From Tubulanus polymorphus (taxonomy: Eukaryota > Nemertea > Palaeonemertea > Tubulaniformes > Tubulanidae): 64,000 nt of DNA. A program made the translations under genes and the position numbers. The notes beneath the pieces were generated by a model. It did not search any database and had not been told where the DNA came from. It was given only the letters and a program-made list of their open reading frames with translations. The stretch is from the NCBI RefSeq assembly GCF_964204645.1, contig NC_134027.1:661501-725500 (forward strand). The letters are read 5' to 3'. Positions 20,881 through 32,014 of this stretch are shown in pieces; the first letter of the stretch is position 1, and every line of letters begins with the position of its first letter.

Positions 20881-23800
20881 GTAAGTACAAATTTACTGCT
20901 TCCATGCTTATTTATTCATCCAATACTTAGTATTTTGTACCCCTGGGTCCAGTTTCACAAAAAGGATTAACGCCTAAATCGATTTAAGATAAACTGAATT
21001 AATGAAGAAATTAAATCGATTTAAGAGTTAAACCTGTTTGTGAAACTGGGCCCTGAATTGCATCTAGAATGAAAAAAAAGAAAAAAAAATATTGAAAATA
21101 ACGTTGGTGAAATATTTCTGGATCTTTCTGGATTTCTGCTCAATGCATCGTTTAGTAAAATATCGATATTCTCTAAAAGTAAAGATATAAGAATAAAAAT
21201 ATTGTATTGAATCGTGATTAGTTACTGTATGCGCTGCTAGTTGTTGCCCAACCCATAGCCTCATTTCTCTCCATTCTAAATTTGCATTGTTTAACATTGC
21301 CTGGTTGCTATGGAAACTATTTATTTAAGTTTCTTTGTGGTATCCATGGCAACAGTAACGTTTAGGTAGTGGCACCAATTATGGGTCCCAACGTTCCCAT
21401 GGCGATACATGAGAACATTTATCCTATTTTTGACCTTCATGACGTAAGATGGTAGTGAGTCGATGACGTCATTTTCGTCTCACCACTAATGAAAAAAAAA
21501 AAATGAAATGAAAAAAAAGGAAAAAATGGTTAGAATTACGTTTATAAAATTTTTCTGGATCGGCTAAATGTATTGTTCGATTAAATATCGACATTCTCTA
21601 AAATCATAGGCATCAATATCAAAATGATGATACAGCAGACTCCGCTTAACTCTGTTCTATTTGGACCATTAATTAACCGAATACCGACTTTTTAAATTTT
21701 AGGATTTTAACTTTAAGGATCAGAAAATGTGTATGCAATATCAACCGGGTACCGAGTAGGGTGGCCGAGTCTACTGTAGTCTGCTGCCCCCTCGAATCCA
21801 TTACCTTATTATCTCTCAATTTGCATTGTTTGACCTCGTCTGGTTGCTATGGAAACTATTTAGTTATATCAGGAACGGTTTTTTCGAGGTAACCAGTGGC
21901 AACAGGCGTGTCCGTCCTAGAGATAAACTGTCTGATTTCACAGCCACATCCGTCCTGGAGATAAACTGTTAGATAAACTCTGATTTCGCGTCCGTCCTAT
22001 TTCTTGTCATTGTATGAATATGTTTTCTCTTTTATAGAGAACTCAACAACAACAACAACAACAGCAACAACAACAACAACAACAGCAGCAACAGCAACAC
22101 AAATTTGATATTTCTATGTCTGGGATTGACGTAAGTTATCGTAAACGCCTGTTTGAAGTCATCATTCTTGAGCTTGAAACCGAAATTTATATATATAGAA
22201 TATTAAACCCTGCTTCTGCTACTGACAGGTAATGTCCGTCATACATTACTGCATCGTCAAATCTATACCAGGGTGCACCCAGCCTGATCGTTCGCATCAT
22301 CACATGCAAAGGGCTGATTATTTTGGAACCCAGTTTTTATCAGCTGGAACATTCTGCACATTCGACCATATTGATTGATAGCCCGTTATAGACGAGTGGA
22401 GAAAAACTGGAAAACCAGTTCAATGTTACCTCATGGTAAACATAAGGGAATTTCAATGAGTTTAACTCACATTTACAGAGTTTTAACGAGGTTAGACTGA
22501 ATTAACCATTATTCCATCAATGGTGTGTTCTGTCCATCAAGGCTCCTCAGACGCACCGAGCAGTCAAATGCAGCAGTAGCGCGAGGGTCGGGTGTTCTCG
22601 TGTGGGCAGACGGTCCGAACCCCAAAACCATTTACTTACACTATACAAATCAGATCAGGTTTTTAACATTGTCTTTGATTGTATTTTCAGTTTCTGCCGA
22701 CAACGCCGCCAAGCGGTACTTCTACGCCGGTAAGTGATAACTATTTTCTAATAAATCACGCTTATTTCAATTTGTAATTTGAAAATAGAGGGCAGTAGCT
22801 GTTTTGCATAAATTATGCTAATTAGGAATAAATTCAAATTCGATTAAGTCTCATCATCGTAGAAGTCATATATTAATGATGCTATCTCTACAGTTGTCAT
22901 TTAAATTAAGTGTTATATTTACTACTTAATTTGCTTCATGACCCAAAAGCCTCTACTATATAACTACTGGTTTTGTTCTAATCTTGGAGAATTTGCTGCA
23001 AAATTAACTTATCATTCGTTAATCAGTTTTTATTGAAAACCCGAATCAGTGATACATGCATTCATGAATATCCATCTAATATTTTGTTTTATTTTATCTT
23101 TACAGGATTTATCACCGATACAGCACGTGGACGTAAGACATTAAACATTGATCTTGAATTTTAAGTTCAAACTAATTTATTTTTTATCTCACTCGGGACT
23201 ATAGTTATTGCGTTCACTTTGCGTCCAGTTGTCTCGGCTAGTTTTTGATTTATCGTGTTGATAATTGGTTTATATACTCAAACTACTCAAACTCAAAATA
23301 TTGGCACAATTGGAATTAAGATGGCGGACTTGTATGACCATTTTTTTCCCCGGCAAAATCAGCGCTTTAGGATCAATTCTGTTGTTGTTATATTACATTG
23401 AAATCAGAGTTTAATATATATCAGTATAGAGCAGGTTTTTGCTCTAGTTATAAATAAAGTTATAAATAATCTCATGACATGTTCTGTATATGTGTAGCGA
23501 GTTTCAATGTCTTTGGTTCCTTTTAAACCAGGGGGAGTTAAATTTGTAAATGTCAGATCGTCGAGCATTTCAGACCACTTCCAAAGTGGGTCCCTGCACC
23601 CCTAGTTATACCGTTAATATTTTAATAATACATTAATATTTTTATTTGATAGAATATATTGATATACCATACATTGATATCGGTCTTGTAATTGGATCAA
23701 CAACCATGAGATCAAAACACAGCAAATATGAACCTGCTGTGAATCAATAGATTTGTGATAAATGTAATGAAATTGTTATTTTTCATATTGACTTTTTGAG

Positions 23801-26115
23801 TTAAGGGTCTGTTGTATAAGAGTATTTGGTCTCGCGTGTCAATGTATGATATCAATCTGTTGTATTTCCTCGTTCCAATGTTTAAAAGGTGTTCGTCACC
23901 TTATATTAATATCCTCCGTGTTTAAAAACCTGTGCGTATTACTTTTACCGTTAGATGGCGCCATAAGTGTGATATTTGATATATGGGATACCCGCAAAAC
24001 CAGCTATTCCACCAGATGGCGCAACGAGTAGTAGGTCGTTCGTTGTCAAAATTAGTTCATTTTCGATGAACTTTGAACTGGTTTGAAGAAGAAATACTTT
24101 CATTCTTCTACTCTGATATCGGTTTAGTTTTCATTAATAATTGATTCATTTAAGAGAACAATTCATTCAGATTTAATTGAAATGTACAAGAAAATCGAAC
24201 GCAGACGACCAACTATTTACTAGCGACACCTGGTGGATCCTCGCCTGCCATAAGTGGAATCCTCGATTGCCACAGTAAGACTGCGGGTATCCCATTGTTT
24301 GGCGTGTGATAAAGTAAAGTTAGAAAACGAATGTTTAACTTTGTTGTGAAATGAAAGCGTTTTGGAGATTTTTAAACCGATCAAATCAATATTTTGATAT
24401 TACGCTTGAAACCCTTCCCACTCATATTCTGCTTACTAAGTATATATTCTAGTTTCCGTGGAAATCATGGTGAGTGGCGCCATCTATACAGTGGAGTTAG
24501 CTTTATAAATCGAGTATGATTCGACAAGTGGCTCCATCCATTCCCTAATACTGAAGCGAGGTAACCAGCAGCGCCCTCATATACAGGAAATGAACGCCTA
24601 TCAAGTTTAACAATGCACGGTGTATTGACCACAGCGACCGGTGATAATTATATCAATGTTGATTAGCTATTGCCATAGACAGGTCCGTAGCGTTTGACTG
24701 GACCAGAACGGGGCCCCCTAACCAAAACAAATTTTGAAAACGTGCCCAGATAAATTGCCTCTGGGAGATTGATTAACGAGGTTTTGATTGAATGAACAAA
24801 TTTTAATATTTGTAAGTTTAACATTTCTGTTTTTAATTTTTCTTTGTAAGGAACTGAATTTTCGAACCCCCCTGAACCGCTTCAAGCTACGTTCCTGATA
24901 TAGTGCTAGCTATACCTGAATACTTTTCTCTTATTGAAATTGTCTAAAAAACCAGCACCTTGAACTAATGAACGTCATAATGAAAATGTTTAAAAATTCA
25001 ACCGTTAATGAATTTGACTAATGTATCTTTTTTATTTTCATTTCTAGCGTCAGTTTGCCTCAGAGGCTGGGTCGCCGTCGCTTAATGTAAGTATCAGTGA
25101 CGCCCTCAATCTCACATGCCTCACTTCCCTCCTAATGTAACCATTTTTATGAAATTCCTCAAGAAAATATATACTGATAATCTTAGAATACACGTTTTTG
25201 TACCCAGACCCCTTCATTCTACTGAACTACCGTGTAATCAGTACCTGTTGTGTTCATTTTCTGTTGCATTGATTTATATATTATTTCTATTTATAGTTGT
25301 CAAACAACAGCAGCAGCAGCAGCGCACCCCTCCCGCCGGAGACGCCTCCCGACCTGCAAGCAAGAAGTAAGTTCAGTCTTCAAATACAATTTCAACGCAT
25401 TCAATTTTTTGTATGGCGTTAAAACGGTTAAAGTTGTGACTAGTTTTCATAACTCCGTGACGTCAGGTGTGAGACAAAATACAATATCATATTTCCATCG
25501 AGTACCGGACCCTTTCCTATGTTTTTTGCCAATTTGGATTGAATGATCGCCAGCGGTTTTTCTATACGACCCGGCTCTGCTGTATTGCATTTAGCCATCC
25601 TTTTTCTTGGCGTTTTTTATAAGAAGGTGTTTGATTTTGTCTCTAAGGGATTTAGGAATTTAAGAGACACTTGTACTCTCTATGCAGTGAGTTTGTTCTG
25701 TTTTTGTTCCCTCGTGAATTTTATTTTTGTTTGAATCAAATCAAATCAGTGCATCTTTCTTGAATTGCGTGTATGTTATAATATTATGTAAGTTATAACG
25801 TTAAAATATCTGTTATATTTAAACCGAATATTTAATTGTTGTATTTTGAATGCGATAATGCCGCTCCCTGCTAAAGTCCAGCGTCGTCGTCGTGAGGGAT
25901 GCGGTCATCTGTTCGGGCCCTGATTACGTTCTGTGTTCATCCTGTTTGGCTACATCGGGCGTTATATGAGTTAATCCTTCCTGGACTTGCGGATTGTGGT
26001 CGGAAGATCTATGGGTTCGGGCCGAGAAGTCCCAGAAACAGAAAGTACAGTTTCTGTCGATGTACCGATTGATGTCTCTATTTCAGAAAGTAACAGCGGT
26101 CGCCAGCTGTACTAG
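20815..26115 (+). CDS. Right copy of the microexon polyQ gene (7 exons)
   Basis: Exons 20,815-20,880, 22,038-22,130, 22,691-22,729, 23,106-23,132, 25,048-25,086, 25,297-25,366 and 26,087-26,115. Each has a pyrimidine-rich acceptor and gtaag-type donor. All joins are phase 0 except the last (phase 1), and the chain ends in TAG. Product is about 120 residues: a basic start (MPKAIKKTRG), 18 Gln, then Pro/Ser/Thr-rich pieces. No signal peptide or membrane segment is seen. The translation start is inferred as the ATG at 20,818; the acceptor just upstream implies a further 5' exon. I do not recognise the family. Symmetric microexons recall schistosome micro-exon genes in architecture only. Confidence 0.6.
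20881..21888. other. Right-arm-specific intron segment with X-box-like sites
   Basis: Absent from the left arm. It holds a foldback element (20,942-21,055) and a tandem pair of roughly 400-bp diverged units. Each unit has an RFX X-box-like gttgctatggaaac (21,304-21,317 and 21,843-21,856); a ccatggcaac half-site lies near 21,344 and ggtaaccagtggcaac follows at 21,889. Confidence 0.6.
20942..21055. mobile_element. Foldback MITE-like element
   Basis: Inverted ends gggtccagtttcacaaa and tttgtgaaactgggccc, with internal inverted taaatcgatttaa. Related ends occur at 29,750-29,915. Confidence 0.65.
22038..22130 (+). CDS. Right exon 2, polyglutamine
   Basis: 93 nt, phase 0-0: RT, 18 Gln (CAA with CAG interruptions), HKFDISMSGID. 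The mixed codons show the run is not a pure CAG repeat. Confidence 0.6.
22691..22729 (+). CDS. Right exon 3, 39 nt
   Basis: Acceptor gtattttcag, donor gtaagtgat, encodes FLPTTPPSGTSTP in phase 0. Confidence 0.6.
23106..23132 (+). CDS. Right exon 4, 27 nt
   Basis: Acceptor ttatctttacag, donor gtaagac, encodes DLSPIQHVD in phase 0. The donor is intact, unlike the left copy. Confidence 0.6.
23133..25047. other. Intron 4, no further gene seen
   Basis: Nearly identical to the left arm outside the insertion site. Contains several gcgccatct motifs and one gatggcgcaac next to ccaccag, resembling a CTCF-type core, but no coding segment. Confidence 0.5.
25048..25086 (+). CDS. Right exon 5, hyperdivergent 39 nt
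   Basis: Encodes RQFASEAGSPSLN in phase 0, donor gtaagtatcag. Twenty of 39 bases differ from the left exon, whereas the flanks are nearly identical. Confidence 0.65.
25297..25366 (+). CDS. Right exon 6
   Basis: Acceptor tatttatag, 70 nt, donor gtaagt. Ser run, then APLPPETPPDLQAR; leaves phase 1. Confidence 0.55.
26087..26115 (+). CDS. Right terminal exon 7
   Basis: Acceptor gtctctatttcag. In phase 1 it reads SNSGRQLY and TAG. A second frame (KVTAVASC...) is open into the satellite but is out of phase with exon 6, so it is less likely. Confidence 0.45.
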
Positions 26116-26202
26116 CACGGTTGGTTTCCCAACTCCATTCTCTGAGGAGGATCGCTGGTTCTCTAGTGCCGGTCAGTCACCAGTCAATCAATGGTTCAGC
26201 TG

Positions 26203-27087
26203 GCATCCCAGGGTACTGAACATCCAGTCCGGTCCGGTCCAGGCATCACTGGGAACTGTACATCCAGTCTGGTCCGGTCCAGGCATCACTGGGTACTGAA
26301 CATCTGGTCCGGTCCGGCAGCTTTGAGCACCAGTCCATTCCAGACATCACTGGGTACTGAACATCCAGTCCGGTCCGGTCCAGGCATCACCGGGTACTGA
26401 ACATCCAGTCCGGTCCGGTCCAGGCATCACTGGGAACTGTACATCCAGTCCGGTCCGGTCCAGGCATCACTGGCAACTGTACATCCAGTCCGGTCCGGTC
26501 CAGGCATCACTGGGTACTGAACATCTGGTCCGGTCCGGCAGCTTCGAGCACCAGTCCATTCCAGGCATCACCGGGTACTGAACATCCAGTCCGGTCCGGT
26601 CCAGGCATCACTGGGAACTGTACATCCAGTCCGGTCCGGTCCAGGCATCACTGGGAACTGTACATCCAGTCCGGTCCGGTCCAGGCATCACTGGGAACTG
26701 TACATCCAGTCTGGTCCGGTCCAGGCATCACCGGGTACTGAACATCCAGTCCCGTCCGGTCCAAGCATCACTGGGTACTGAACATCCAGTCTGGTCCGGT
26801 CCAGGCATCACTGGGTACTGAACATCCAGTCTGGTCTGGTCCAGGCATCACTGGGAACTGTACATCCAGTCCGGTCCGGTCCAGGCATCATCAGGTACTG
26901 AACATCCGGTCTGGTCCGGTCCAGGCATCACCGGGAACTGAACATCTGGTCCGGTCCGGTCCAGGCATCACTGGGAACTGTACATCCAGTCTGGTCCGGT
27001 CCAGGCATCATCAGGTACTGAACATCCGGTCTGGTCCGGCCAAGGCATCATCAGGTACTGAACATCCGGTCTGGTCCGGGCGGCCTG
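26203..27087. repeat. 40-bp satellite, right arm
   Basis: About 22 units, inverted relative to 52-880. It replaces the unique sequence kept at 886-1,002 in the left arm. Confidence 0.95.
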
Positions 27088-27234
27088 GCATCAATGTTTC
27101 GAATTTGAAACATAGTTATTATGACTCTAGGTTTGGTAGAGGGCGCTATTCTACCAGACGCAGGAGTAAGGTCACCTTCACTGATATCGAGGATGGATCG
27201 AGAGATTATGATTTATTCTGTAGGAACCATCATC

Positions 27235-27725
27235 ATTCATCAGTTCACGTCGAGGGACCGTTTAGGAAGTTCATGTCTTTCACGTCGAGGGACCGTTTAG
27301 GAAGTTCACGTCTTTCACGTCTAGGGACCGTTTAGGAAGTTCACGTCTTTCACGTCGAGGGACCGTTTAGGAAGTTCACGTCTTTCACGTCGTGGGACCG
27401 TTTAGGAAGTTCACGTCTTTCACGTCGAGGGACCGTTTAGGAAGTTCACGTCTTTCACGTCGAGGGACCGTTTAGGAAGTTCATGTCTTTCACGTCGAGG
27501 GACCGTTTAGGAAGTTCATGTCTTTCACGTTGAGGGACCGTTTAGGAAGTTCACGTCTTTCACGTCGAGGGACCGTTTAGGAAGTTCATCTCTTTCACGT
27601 CGAGGGACCGTTTAGGAAGTTCACGTCTTTCACGTCGAGGGACCGTTTAGGAAGTTCATGTCTTTCACGTCGAGGGACCCTTTAGGAAGTTCATGTCTTT
27701 CACATCGAGGGACCGTTTAGGAAGT
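27235..27725. repeat. 35-bp satellite
   Basis: About 14 units of 35 bp with core gtcgagggaccgtttaggaa. Not seen elsewhere in the window. Confidence 0.95.
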
Positions 27726-27973
27726 CGTCACAATAATCGGGATTTCCGTGATTTCGAAAGTAAGATGTTATTGTCATTGTAAGCTACCGCAGTTACAGGT
27801 AAGCCTATTCTTGATTGCCCGGTTAGAAGTTCAGTTATTCGGAATTCTGACTCTGAATTTCTGAGGGGTAGCATCTGATTTCAACGAGGATCTAGTTCCT
27901 GCAGCAATAAGCTTCGGGTTGCCGCTCACAACGGAAGCTCGTAACACGGTTAGCCATGCCTGCAGGGGATATG

Positions 27974-28015
27974 CTATTTTTTACCCCTCAGCCATAGGAC
28001 GCAAGGGGTAAAAAA
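27974..28015. other. Hairpin with 13-bp arms
   Basis: attttttacccct and aggggtaaaaaat separated by about 16 nt. It lies just upstream of the YY1-motif tandem region. Confidence 0.7.
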
Positions 28016-28029
28016 TCACTTATGTCCGG

Positions 28030-28520
28030 ACGGGTGGGCTGTTTGTTTTTGACATATACAGGTCATCCAAGATGGCCGCCACAGCCATTGCAATGTGTTA
28101 AATAGCCATTTGAAGCTTGTTATCGCTCTACAGACTTAAGTTTTTCATTGATTTTCTTGTGACTTGGTTTGTTTGTTTGAGGTGTGAGATGGATGAGCCC
28201 TATTATTTTTGACATATATTGGTCATCCAAGATGGCCGCCACGGTTGTTTTAATGTGTGAAATAGCTATATTTTGGAGCTTGTTTTCCACTGTACAATCT
28301 ACAGTTTTATACTGATTTTCTTATCACGTGCTATGTGGATTGAAGGCATAAGGATCGATGAACTCTACTGTGTTTGATGTGTGTAGGCCACCACAGTTAT
28401 ATCAGTGTCTTGAATAGCCGATTTGGAGCTTGTTACTGCTCTAAGATGTAGAAGCTTAGAGGATTATAATTTTATTCATACTTGTACTGTGGTTTATTTA
28501 TGGTGGTCAGAGGATGAGCC
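28030..28520. repeat. Three diverged ~170-bp tandem units with YY1-like sites
   Basis: The first two units contain ccaagatggccgccac; the third is degraded (taggccaccac). All share gagcttgtta-like and gatgagccctatta segments. Confidence 0.6.
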
Positions 28521-28575
28521 CTATTACAATTTTGCATTCTCTACTTGACTCACTGGTCAAGGGTTAATATCTAGT

Positions 28576-30130
28576 TTGTTAAATGTGGAGAAACTCGTGC
28601 TAAGTCCTCGGCAGGTCCCCATGTCGGTGAATCACCACCACCCCCACCCCCCGGACTTTGATCTCAATATTTTGCGTGAATCGTCAGCAGTTTCAAGAGA
28701 ATGGGCTCGATTAGGTGTGGAACAATTGGAATCCTCGATTGCCACAGTCGAACCTAGAGTATTAAGAGCTCAATTAGGTTCGTCTTTGCGTCTCTTCTCC
28801 GGTTGGAGTGCTCCAGTTTTGACCAAACGGAGGAATATTCGAGAGGTGCAGATTCAAGTCAACCATGCGGACTCCGTGAAGTACTGGTCCAGCTCCAGCT
28901 CCGACAGCTGAAGGTTCAGCTCCGGCTCCGACAGCTAAAGGTTCAGCTCTGGCTCCGGCAGCTCAAGGTCCGGCTCCGGCAGCTCAAGGTCCAGCTCTGG
29001 CTCCGGCCGCTCAAGGTTCAGCTCCGGCTCCAGCTCCGGCCGCTCAAGGTTCAGCCCGAACTCACACAATGCCATCTCAAGCATCTTACTTTCTCAAGCG
29101 GCTACTGGTGGTTGGAGAACAAGTGCACAGCTCCAACATTCTCGTGCCCCTTCTGGTCAGAATAATTCTAATTCATATCACTAAAAGGAGCTCTTCCTCT
29201 CGGAGAAACTCAAAATGAATGCTCGGGGCCAGTGAGAGGTTGTCTGCAGCAGGCAGCCACTGGTCCGTCGGTCCCGGGTCGTATCACGGAGGCTACTGTC
29301 TTCAATTCTGAACACCTCTCGACATGCGCCCGAAAGCAGATCAGGAGACACTAATCTCGTCAGCTCTCAAAGATCTGGCCAAAAAGAGAGCAATAGAACC
29401 AGTACGCGACGAAGCCACATCCGGCTGGTTTTCATGAAAATTTATGCTCCTGAAAACCACAGGGCGTCGATGGACTGTCATTCCTCGAGCGGCACCTGGA
29501 TATCCCGAGGCTTCCGATGACTAAAACAGGGAGGTAATTCAAGGTCTCCGTCGAGGTTAATGGGCGGCTGCATTGGACCTGAAAGATGCATATTTTCAGG
29601 TTCCTGTTCACCCGAAATCCTGTCAATTTTACAGAATAAAAGTTGAAAGGCTGCCAGTTCCAGTTCAGGTCTCTTCCAATCGGCCTCAGTACAGCCCACG
29701 CCCTGGGTATTTACCAGCTTGGGTCAAGTCCAGAAGGTACATTACAGTCCAGGGCTGGGTTTCATAGATATGGAAGAAAAATAATTCCAGGGAACATTTT
29801 GAAATTTGTCAGTTATAACCATGGTTTCTCATTGTTAGTATGGTGGTTGTTACCAAGATTGAGGATTTACCCCTAGGGATAACTTTGATACTCAGTCTAT
29901 GAAACCGGGTCCTGGAGTATTTGTCTGTTGGTTTACCTCGACGACTGGTTACTAGTACCAAACTCGACTATAGAATGTCAGGAGGCGAGGACCGCTGTCG
30001 TAGACTTAGTTCACCAGTTCCGCGTAAACTAAGTAAAATCTCACTTGATGCCATCCCAACAGTTCACATCTCCGGATCAGCACGGTCTTTCCGTCCATGG
30101 CTCGAGTAGCCAAACTTCAAGAAGCGTAGT
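28576..30130 (+). mobile_element. Decayed DIRS-type retroelement with RT blocks
   Basis: A 111-codon frame and an Ala/Pro-rich repeat (28,880-29,050) precede broken reverse-transcriptase pieces. These are KKRAIEPVRDEATSGWF (29,336-29,437), ALDLKDAYFQVPVHP (29,564 on) and VYLDDWLLVP (29,931-30,032), the last with the catalytic YLDD typical of DIRS-type RT. Pieces lie in different frames with stops, and a MITE splits the RT. Inactive. No tyrosine recombinase was recognised. Confidence 0.75.
29750..29915. mobile_element. MITE inserted in the DIRS RT
   Basis: Inverted ends ccagggctgggtttcataga and tctatgaaaccgggtcctgg, about 165 bp, placed between the LDLKDAYF and YLDD blocks where RT sequence should be continuous. 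Confidence 0.65.
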
Positions 30131-30164
30131 TACCACAAACGAGAGGACAGCTAGTTATCGGTGA

Positions 30165-30280
30165 CGCCTGTGGCTAAATGCAATACCGCAGTGCCAGGGA
30201 TCGTATCTCTGGCTATCTACACATTCAGAGAATATTAACTAAAACCATAGGAAAGGGTCAAGCACTACTCCGAAAAAAAA
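30165..30280. repeat. Dispersed repeat shared with the palindrome arm
   Basis: ggctaaatgcaatac and ccataggaaagggtc correspond to 1,519-1,620 in the left arm, with an insertion/deletion between them. Confidence 0.5.
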
Positions 30281-30544
30281 CTAATTTTATTTCCAAAAAA
30301 TTATGATATTATATGGATTGCATGCTGTGTGGAAGAAGTTTTCAAAATTATTTAGGAGCTTATTATAATTTGAATGCATGAATTGAGAGCAATTTGAAAT
30401 GTATTGATATCCGAAAGTGTCTCCATTGACTTCACTCATTCACCTGATGAAGCTTCTATACATTAGTACCCAAAGCTTGTGTGTCAAATAAACTAGTTAC
30501 ACGTCCTATAAAGTACTACTTGTCTCGTTATATATTCTAAACCC

Positions 30545-31490
30545 CAGTTAACAATTCCAGTAAGTCAGGTTTAGGGAATAGATATTTAAACCTTGAGATG
30601 ATACCAATGTGATACAATTCCAGTAAGTCAGGTTTAGGGAATAGATATTTAAACCTTGAGATGATACCGATGTGATACAATTCCAGTAAGTCAGGTTTAG
30701 GGAATAGATATTTAAACCTTGAGATGAAACCGATGTGATACAATTCCAGTAAGTCAGGTTTAGGGAATAGATATTTAAACCTTGAAATAAAACCGATGTG
30801 ATACAATTCCAGTAAGTCAGGTTTAGGGAATAGATATTTAAACCTTCAGATGAAACCGATGTGATGCAATTCCAGTAAGTCAGGTTTAGGGAATAGATAT
30901 TTAAACCTTCAGATGAAACCGATGTAATACAATTCCAGTAAGTCAGGTTTAGGGAATAGATATTTAAACCTTCAGATGAAACCGATGTAATACAATTCCA
31001 GTAAGTCAGGTTTAGGGAATAAATATTTAAACCTTGAGATGATACCGATGTAATACAATTCCAGTAAGTCAGGTTTAGGGAATAGATATTTAAACCTTGA
31101 GATTAAACCGATGTGATACAATTCCAGTAAGTCAGGTTTAGGGAATAGATATTTAAACCTTGAGATGAAACCGATGTGATACAATTCCAGTAAGTCAGGT
31201 TTAGGGAATAGATATTTAAACCTTGAGATGATACCGATGTGATACAATTCCAGTAAGTCAGGTTTAGGGAATAGATATTTAAACCTTGAGATTAAACCGA
31301 TGTAATGCAATTCCTGTAAGTCAGGTTTAGGGAATAGATATTTAAACCTTGAGATGATACCGATGTGATACAATTCCAGTAAGTCAGGTTTAGGGAATAG
31401 ATATTTAAACCTTGAGATGATACCGATGTGATACAATTCCAGTAAGTCAGGTTTAGGGAATAGATATTTAAACCTTCAGATGATACCGAT
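30545..31490. repeat. 63-bp satellite
   Basis: About 15 units of 63 bp with core ccagtaagtcaggtttaggg. Since 63 is a multiple of 3, long reverse-strand frames result (YHIGIISRFKYLFPKPDLLEL); not taken as a gene. Confidence 0.95.
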
Positions 31491-31948
31491 GAATTTAGCA
31501 ATTTTGAATGAATTAAACCAATATGAGATTTCGATCCTAAGAATATTGGAAGCTTGTGTTTAACGTTACTAAATAGTAATATTATATAAAGCTAGAAGGA
31601 CACGAGGGTATCCATTTTTTTGCCCGATCGCAACGATTAAATTTGCCGGTGAATTTATACGCCCGATACGAGTGGGTACCGATCTATCTATAAATCGGCC
31701 GTCACGGTGATTTCGTCGCCCGCCAACATTAAACATGTTCTATATTTACGCCGGTGTTCGGGTCACTTGTTAATTCGCTCGTCTTGTCGGCAAGCTTAAA
31801 AAGATTTAGAAAAAACTACATATTCTTCTTCCTGAATAAACTGGATTCACCTGGGTTCAGTTTCATGAGACACAGTTCAAACTGCTCTTGAATTTGAGTT
31901 TGTAATTAATGTATGTGATTATAATGAATTGTATTTTTTGTTTTACAG
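31491..31948. other. No convincing gene
   Basis: AT-rich lead-in to the exon at 31,949. Contains a gtttcatgagac segment resembling MITE ends. Confidence 0.4.
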
Positions 31949-32014
31949 CACTGATATTTAGATTGAGTCGTGCGTTCCGGCGGGAGGAGTTCGTACGCTT
32001 ATTTTTACCGGAGT
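31949..32014 (+). CDS. Exon A of the basic-protein gene
   Basis: 66 nt, open only in the frame that continues into exon B; encodes LIFRLSRAFRREEFVRLF and LPE. Confidence 0.55.

Larger units (their letters stand above)
20495..27140. repeat. Right arm of giant inverted repeat (palindrome)
   Basis: Inverted partner of 1-11,690, separated by a loop of about 8.8 kb. It starts with a short block of the 47-bp satellite, carries the microexon gene in plus orientation, and ends in the 40-bp satellite. Compared with the left arm it lacks the 5 kb transposon and holds about 1 kb more sequence (20,881-21,888). Confidence 0.95.

Noticed and set aside
25994-26299. 101-codon frame crossing the last exon into the satellite
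   Set aside because: Out of phase with exon 6 and dependent on satellite read-through; the phase-1 reading stops naturally after nine residues. Kept as a weaker alternative.
30537-31501. Long reverse-strand ORFs of a 21-residue repeat
   Set aside because: A 63-bp satellite keeps frames open; no start, splice or codon support.
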